Assembly: GCF_000174195.1 (NCBI RefSeq)
Contig: NZ_ACFY01000154.1
Span: 27,769 to 91,768 of the forward strand
Source of the DNA: Roseburia inulinivorans DSM 16841
GTDB taxonomy: Bacteria; Bacillota; Clostridia; Lachnospirales; Lachnospiraceae
DNA: 64,000 nt
Direction of reading: 5' to 3'
Shown piece after piece: positions 60,568 to 64,000 of the stretch. The notes beneath the pieces were generated by a model that was not told the origin of the DNA, did not search any database, and saw only the letters and a program-made list of their open reading frames with translations. A program made the translations under genes and the position numbers. Positions within the stretch are counted from its first letter, which is position 1. Each line of letters begins with the position of its first letter.

Positions 60568-61029
60568 CTACTCTATATCCCGGTTACGGTTCAGGTAATT
60601 TTTGATTGCACGCAGCTGGCTCTCATAGCCGCTGCAGCGGCAGAGATTTCCGGAAAGATATGCCTTGATCTCCTCCTCGGTCGGATTGTTCAGTTCATCC
60701 TCCATCGCCAGAACGTTCATGATAAATCCCGGATTACAGAAGCCACACTGCTCACCGCCCTGGTTTGCAAGATAAGTTCCAAATTCTGCCGCGCGTTCCT
60801 GCACACCCTCTAAAGTTACAATCTCTTTTCCATCTGCCCTTGCTGCGAGTACCGAACAGGAAAGAACCGGTTTTTTATTCATCCACACGGTACAAAGTCC
60901 ACAGTTAGATGTCTCACAGCCACGTTTTACGCTGTAACATCCCTTTGTTCTGACATATTCCAATAAAGGCATATCCGGTGAGATTTCATCAGAGATTTCT
61001 TTGCCGTTCAGCCATAAATGTATCTTCAT
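60568..61029 (-). CDS. Molybdenum hydroxylase 2Fe-2S subunit
   Basis: A 153-residue iron-sulfur subunit with two clusters: a plant-type ferredoxin set (KRGCETSNCGLCTVW with a later cysteine in PVLSC) and the helical set (QCGFCNPGFIMN and NLCRCSGYESQL). It passes electrons from the molybdenum centre to FAD. It overlaps the FAD subunit gene by four bases. Confidence 0.92.
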   Translation of the reverse strand: MKIHLWLNGKEISDEISPDMPLLEYVRTKGCYSVKRGCETSNCGLCTVWMNKKPVLSCSVLAARADGKEIVTLEGVQERAAEFGTYLANQGGEQCGFCNPGFIMNVLAMEDELNNPTEEEIKAYLSGNLCRCSGYESQLRAIKNYLNRNRDIE

Positions 61030-61817
61030 TTTCTATCCTCCTGCTGTTCATTTGCCGCACAGGCTCTCTTTACAAGAACTCCTGCAATATGGCGTCTGTA
61101 ATCTGCACTGCCGCGCCGGTTGCTTCCAAACGAAAACTGTTCCTGCACTTTTTTTACCAGATGTTCCATATCTGCTTTTTCTGAAAGGTCAAGTGTCAGT
61201 GTCTCTGCCCTTACCGGTCTTGCACCAATGCTGACATGCAGTTTTTCGTTATATTCTGAAACAGCAACTGCAATTACCGGAAAATCCGTTGCTGTGTTTC
61301 TCTGTGAAAGATAAGTGATCTTCACAGGTGTTTTTACAATATGTACTGCCACAAGAATATCATTATCATAATTCATATGGATAAATTCCTGAATTGGAAC
61401 ATTTCCACCCTTATATAATTCCACATAGCAATCCAGTGCCGCAAATAAAGTCAGTACATCTGAAAAACCAAATCTTCCATAAATGCTTCCACCAACGGTT
61501 GCACAGTTGCGGAACTGCACTCCGACGATATGACAGACACTCTGTTTTACCGCGCCATCTGTGTATGCATTCAATCCCGGATGCACTTCTAAATCGCGGA
61601 GTGTTGCCATGCAGCCGATCACAAACTCATCCTCTGTCTCACTGATCTGATCTAATCCAAGACCGCTTAAATCTATGGCAGTCATAAGATTCCGATCTCC
61701 TATTTTCATCCAGAGTCCGCCACCTATGATACGGTTCGTTTTCTTCTGATTGAGTTCGTAGGCTTCCTCTAAGCTTTCCACCCTGCGATACTCTCTGATT
61801 CGTAACATAAAATACAA
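61026..61817 (-). CDS. Molybdenum hydroxylase FAD-binding subunit
   Basis: A 263-residue CO dehydrogenase/xanthine dehydrogenase medium subunit. FAD-contact motifs are visible in RIIGGGLWMKIGDRN (~residues 29-43) and NCATVGGSIYGRFGFSDVLT (~108-127). First gene of the operon FAD subunit - 2Fe-2S subunit - Mo subunit - nucleotidyltransferase, a compact order with overlaps. Confidence 0.88.
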   Translation of the reverse strand: MYFMLRIREYRRVESLEEAYELNQKKTNRIIGGGLWMKIGDRNLMTAIDLSGLGLDQISETEDEFVIGCMATLRDLEVHPGLNAYTDGAVKQSVCHIVGVQFRNCATVGGSIYGRFGFSDVLTLFAALDCYVELYKGGNVPIQEFIHMNYDNDILVAVHIVKTPVKITYLSQRNTATDFPVIAVAVSEYNEKLHVSIGARPVRAETLTLDLSEKADMEHLVKKVQEQFSFGSNRRGSADYRRHIAGVLVKRACAANEQQEDRK

Positions 61818-61862
61818 TTCCTCCTCTATGTTTGTTATGATTATAATTTTTGTTTTTATCGT

Positions 61863-62342
61863 CTACTTATGATATGGCTCATGATTGATAATGCGGTAAC
61901 TGCGGTAAATCTGCTCTGATAAGATGACACGCATAAGCTGATGCGGAAATGTCATCTTTGAGAAACTAAGCTTATAGTCTGCCCGTTTTAAAATGCGTTC
62001 CGCGAGTCCCAGCGAACCACCTATCACAAAAATAATATGGCTTATGCCGGATGTTCCCAGAGTATCGATTTTTTGTGACAGTTCCACAGAATCTAACTGT
62101 TTTCCCTCAATTGCAAGGGCGATCACATAGGCACCTTCCTTCAGATACTTCTCCATGCGCTCCGCTTCTTTCTCCTTGATGAGAAGCTCCATATTCTCGC
62201 TTGCATGATCCGGTGTCTTCTCATCCGCCACCTCAGTCACTTCAAATCTGCAATAGCGGCTCAGACGTTTTTCATATTCAGCGACCGCATCCCTGTAAAA
62301 TTTTTCTTTAATTTTTCCCACACATAAAATTGTTATTTTCAT
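61863..62342 (-). CDS. rlmH: 23S rRNA (pseudouridine1915-N3) methyltransferase
   Basis: A 159-residue SPOUT methyltransferase (start MKITILCVGKIKEKFYRDAV). The SAM-binding knot is in FVIGGSLGLAERIL, and the C-terminus ILSEQIYRSYRIINHEPYHK is the family signature. It modifies the helix 69 pseudouridine of assembled 70S ribosomes. Confidence 0.97.
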   Translation of the reverse strand: MKITILCVGKIKEKFYRDAVAEYEKRLSRYCRFEVTEVADEKTPDHASENMELLIKEKEAERMEKYLKEGAYVIALAIEGKQLDSVELSQKIDTLGTSGISHIIFVIGGSLGLAERILKRADYKLSFSKMTFPHQLMRVILSEQIYRSYRIINHEPYHK

Positions 62343-62430
62343 ACAGAAAAATTATATCATATAACCGTTGCCCCGGTCTAGTAAATCAAATATAATTATA
62401 ACAAAGTAAAAAACGAAAGTGAGAATCATT

Positions 62431-62907
62431 ATGAAAGTTTATGTTTCAAAGGAATCAAAAAAAGAAGAGACGAAATCCACTGCCTATTCATTCCTGTTGG
62501 TGAGTGTTTTCGGTTTTATTGCACTTATTTTATTTGCCACCGGAGTACTTCCTGTCCATGTCGCTGATTATATGAAGATTATGCTCTGTATCGTTATGGG
62601 TGTCATGCTCCTCATCTTCTTCGTGATCGGCATTGTGTCGTTGCGGCAGTTGAAAACACTTGGCACGCAGGCAGAAAAAGAAAATGATTTATCTTCTGAA
62701 ATCATTTCCTGGTTTACTTCCACTTACAGCGCAAAAGATATTGATGAGAGCATGGACGAGGAAGTTTTTGATCAGGATCTTTACTTTAAACGTTATGAGA
62801 TCATGACCCGTTTCCTCTCAAAACAGTACCCGGATTTAGAGGAAACCTTTCTGGATCATCTGGTGGAAGAACTTTACGGGAATTTATTCGAAGAAAACAC
62901 GAAATAG
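62431..62907 (+). CDS. Two-helix membrane protein, function unknown
   Basis: A 158-residue protein with two membrane helices (FLLVSVFGFIALILFATGVL and IMLCIVMGVMLLIFFVIGIV) and a soluble, acidic C-terminal part (~residues 80-158, DESMDEEVFDQDLYFKRYE). The start is the ATG four codons inside the frame, MKVYVSKES. It lies between divergent rlmH and xpt with its own AT-rich promoter region. Family not recognised; conserved hypothetical in Lachnospiraceae is my guess. Confidence 0.65.
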   Translation: MKVYVSKESKKEETKSTAYSFLLVSVFGFIALILFATGVLPVHVADYMKIMLCIVMGVMLLIFFVIGIVSLRQLKTLGTQAEKENDLSSEIISWFTSTYSAKDIDESMDEEVFDQDLYFKRYEIMTRFLSKQYPDLEETFLDHLVEELYGNLFEENTK

Positions 62908-62949
62908 TCTTTTTTTCACACTGTAATTGTGCTACAATATGCAAAATAA

Positions 62950-62990
62950 AGAACGAACAGAAAGATCCGGCATCTGTATTTTATCGTTCT
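62950..62990 (+). promoter_or_regulatory. Hairpin in the xpt leader
   Basis: AGAACGA (from 62950) pairs with TCGTTCT (to 62990), with an inner ACAGA/TCTGT pair. A possible -10 TACAAT lies upstream near 62933. No purine-riboswitch core (three-way junction) is visible, so any regulation would be of another type. Confidence 0.5.
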
Positions 62991-63025
62991 AAAAATATAA
63001 CAATACATATTTATGAGGTGACATA

Positions 63026-63607
63026 GTGAAAGAACTTGAAGAAAAAATCTTAAAAGAAGGTCATGCTTTATCTGAGAATATTCTCAAAGTAGATAGCTTT
63101 ATCAATCATCAGGTAGATCCTGTTTTAATGCAGCAGATTGGCGATGCATTTGCAGGACATTTCGGAAACAAGGGGATTACCAAAGTTGTTACCATCGAAA
63201 GCTCCGGGATTGCTCCGGCACTAATGACGGCTATCTCTTTGAACGTTCCAATGATCATTTTAAAGAAACAGCCTTCTAAGGTTTTAAATGATAATCTGCT
63301 TCAGACCGTTGTGACTTCCTTCACAAAAGGCACAAGCTATGAACTGACATTATCCCATCAGTTCATCGAAGAAAATGATAACGTTCTGATCATTGATGAC
63401 TTCCTTGCAAACGGAGAAGCTGCAAGCGGTGCCATCCGCTTACTGTCTGAGGCCGGTGCTTCCATCGCAGGTGTTGGTATTCTGATCGAGAAATCCTTCC
63501 AGCCGGGACGCGACAAGTTAATTGCGCAGGGTGTGGATGTATACTCATTAGCGCGTGTATCCAGGCTTGCCAAGGGTGTGATCGAGTTCATTCCGGAGGA
63601 ATGTTAA
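63026..63607 (+). CDS. xpt: Xanthine phosphoribosyltransferase
   Basis: A 193-residue purine salvage enzyme that makes XMP from xanthine and PRPP. The start [25 protein letters not shown] is typical; the PRPP-binding loop is in [17 protein letters not shown] (~residues 123-139). The GTG start follows GAGGTGACATA. A terminator follows. It sits close to the molybdenum hydroxylase genes, but in the opposite direction. Confidence 0.95.
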   Translation: MKELEEKILKEGHALSENILKVDSFINHQVDPVLMQQIGDAFAGHFGNKGITKVVTIESSGIAPALMTAISLNVPMIILKKQPSKVLNDNLLQTVVTSFTKGTSYELTLSHQFIEENDNVLIIDDFLANGEAASGAIRLLSEAGASIAGVGILIEKSFQPGRDKLIAQGVDVYSLARVSRLAKGVIEFIPEEC

Positions 63608-63634
63608 ATATATCATTGATCATGTTTCATTTAT

Positions 63635-63672
63635 AAAAAATGCCATTGAGTTTTAAATTCAATGGCATTTTC
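63635..63672 (+). terminator. Terminator after xpt
   Basis: AAAAAATGCCATTGA (63635-63649) pairs with TCAATGGCATTTTCT (63659-63672), with T-rich sequence after it. Confidence 0.9.
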
Positions 63673-63739
63673 TTTGTTAGGGCAAGGCCCTGTTTCCAGG
63701 ATGGAGTTTTTCGTGTTCCGAAAAATGGAATGCTGGAAA

Positions 63740-64000
63740 CAAATAAACCACTTGCTATGCGAGTGGTTGGAAATGCTTTAGCTTACAGAAAAAACCTCCA
63801 ATGCTATAATAATGCAGGTTCGCCAACCGCATTACAAGCAGAGGAGGTATCCATATGGATATAAATAGTTTAGCACACACGAAATGGAATTGTAAGTATC
63901 ACATTGTATTTGCACCAAAGTATCGCAGAAAAATAATATATGGACAGTTAAAACGTGATATAGCTAATATATTAAGCATGTTATGTAAAAGAAAAGGTGT
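63740..64000 (+). mobile_element. Left end of an IS200/IS605-family element
   Basis: A subterminal hairpin AACCACTTGC/GCGAGTGGTT (63746-63768) precedes the transposase, as in IS200 left ends. The true outer end is uncertain, perhaps near 63680 where a second stem (GTTTCCAG/CTGGAAAC) begins. The element runs past the window. Confidence 0.75.
63855..64000 (+). CDS. tnpA: IS200-type transposase TnpA, N-terminal part
   Basis: The first ~48 residues of a Y1 HUH transposase: MDINSLAHTKWNCKYHIVFA is followed by PKYRRKIIYGQL, the standard IS200 start. The HUH and tyrosine motifs lie beyond the window. An AGAGGAGG site precedes the ATG. The family moves as single-stranded DNA by peel-and-paste. Confidence 0.88.
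   Translation, partial: MDINSLAHTKWNCKYHIVFAPKYRRKIIYGQLKRDIANILSMLCKRKG

Noticed and set aside
62908..63025. A purine riboswitch in front of xpt
   Set aside because: The leader is too short and the junction and loop-loop motifs are missing; only a simple hairpin is present.
63640..63864. A 74-codon frame before the IS200 transposase
   Set aside because: It covers the xpt terminator and the IS left-end hairpin, with no ribosome binding site; it is a chance frame in structured non-coding DNA.

Overview
The window is chromosomal DNA of a spore-forming, rod-shaped member of the Firmicutes. The gene neighbourhoods fit Lachnospiraceae, and a Roseburia-like organism is my best guess; this is inferred from gene order and protein style, not from a search. 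Supporting features are a sporulation set (yqfC, yqfD, a spoVB-type flippase, a bofC-like gene), L27 with its Prp-cleaved leader, a Min system with a rod-shape operon (mreBCD, PBP2, RodA), and sepF.

Layout. 1-2.9 kb: end of a radical SAM gene, its partner, and RNase G. 2.9-5.8 kb: bioB with a BirA-type operator, a decayed acetyltransferase, and a TPR-GGDEF protein. 5.8-10.3 kb: rplU (with leader RNA)-prp-rpmA-obgE-yhbY-nadD-yqeK-rsfS, a ribosome and NAD housekeeping cluster. 10.4-14.7 kb: an AT-rich island with a lantibiotic-immunity type ABC transporter and a divergent two-component system damaged by an internal deletion. 14.8-16.1 kb: lexA and a divergent YneA-like division inhibitor sharing several LexA boxes. 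16.3-19.9 kb: plsC, a small membrane protein, a tyrosine recombinase overlapping ttcA, and dtd. 20.0-23.7 kb: an integrated mobilizable element with a MobV relaxase and a Rep joining an HUH endonuclease to an SF3-type helicase (the CRESS-DNA-virus-like architecture), bounded by 29-bp identical repeats that resemble Xer/dif sites. 23.8-31.5 kb: cytidylate kinase-like, rluD, lspA, aroB, ylmH, sepF, yggS, an HlyD-like protein and small genes. 31.6-41.2 kb: DD-carboxypeptidase, mgsA, rodA, minE, minD, PBP2, mreD, mreC, mreB, radC, an elongation and division-placement block. 41.2-51.2 kb: a Met-gamma-lyase family protein, miaA, mutL, mutS and two flavoproteins. 51.3-57.6 kb: sporulation and RNA-related genes including ybeY, phoH and a degenerate HD protein. 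57.6-61.8 kb: a molybdenum hydroxylase operon. 61.9-64 kb: rlmH, a membrane protein, xpt, and the left end of an IS200-type element running off the window.

Sequence quality matters when using this annotation. Fifteen genes carry 19 apparent one-base frameshifts, nearly all in homopolymer runs, and several hit genes expected to be essential (nadD, plsC, the PBP2 gene). I read these as sequencing or consensus errors and annotate each affected gene as one full-length locus, giving the place of each shift. Two other lesions, the internal deletions in the acetyltransferase and in the regulator/kinase pair, are not homopolymer errors and look like real decay or misassembly.

The most interesting object is the 3.7-kb element at 19,984-23,679: a plasmid-like replicon with relaxase, candidate oriT, iterons and a hairpin cluster, but no integrase, apparently inserted at a dif-like site.
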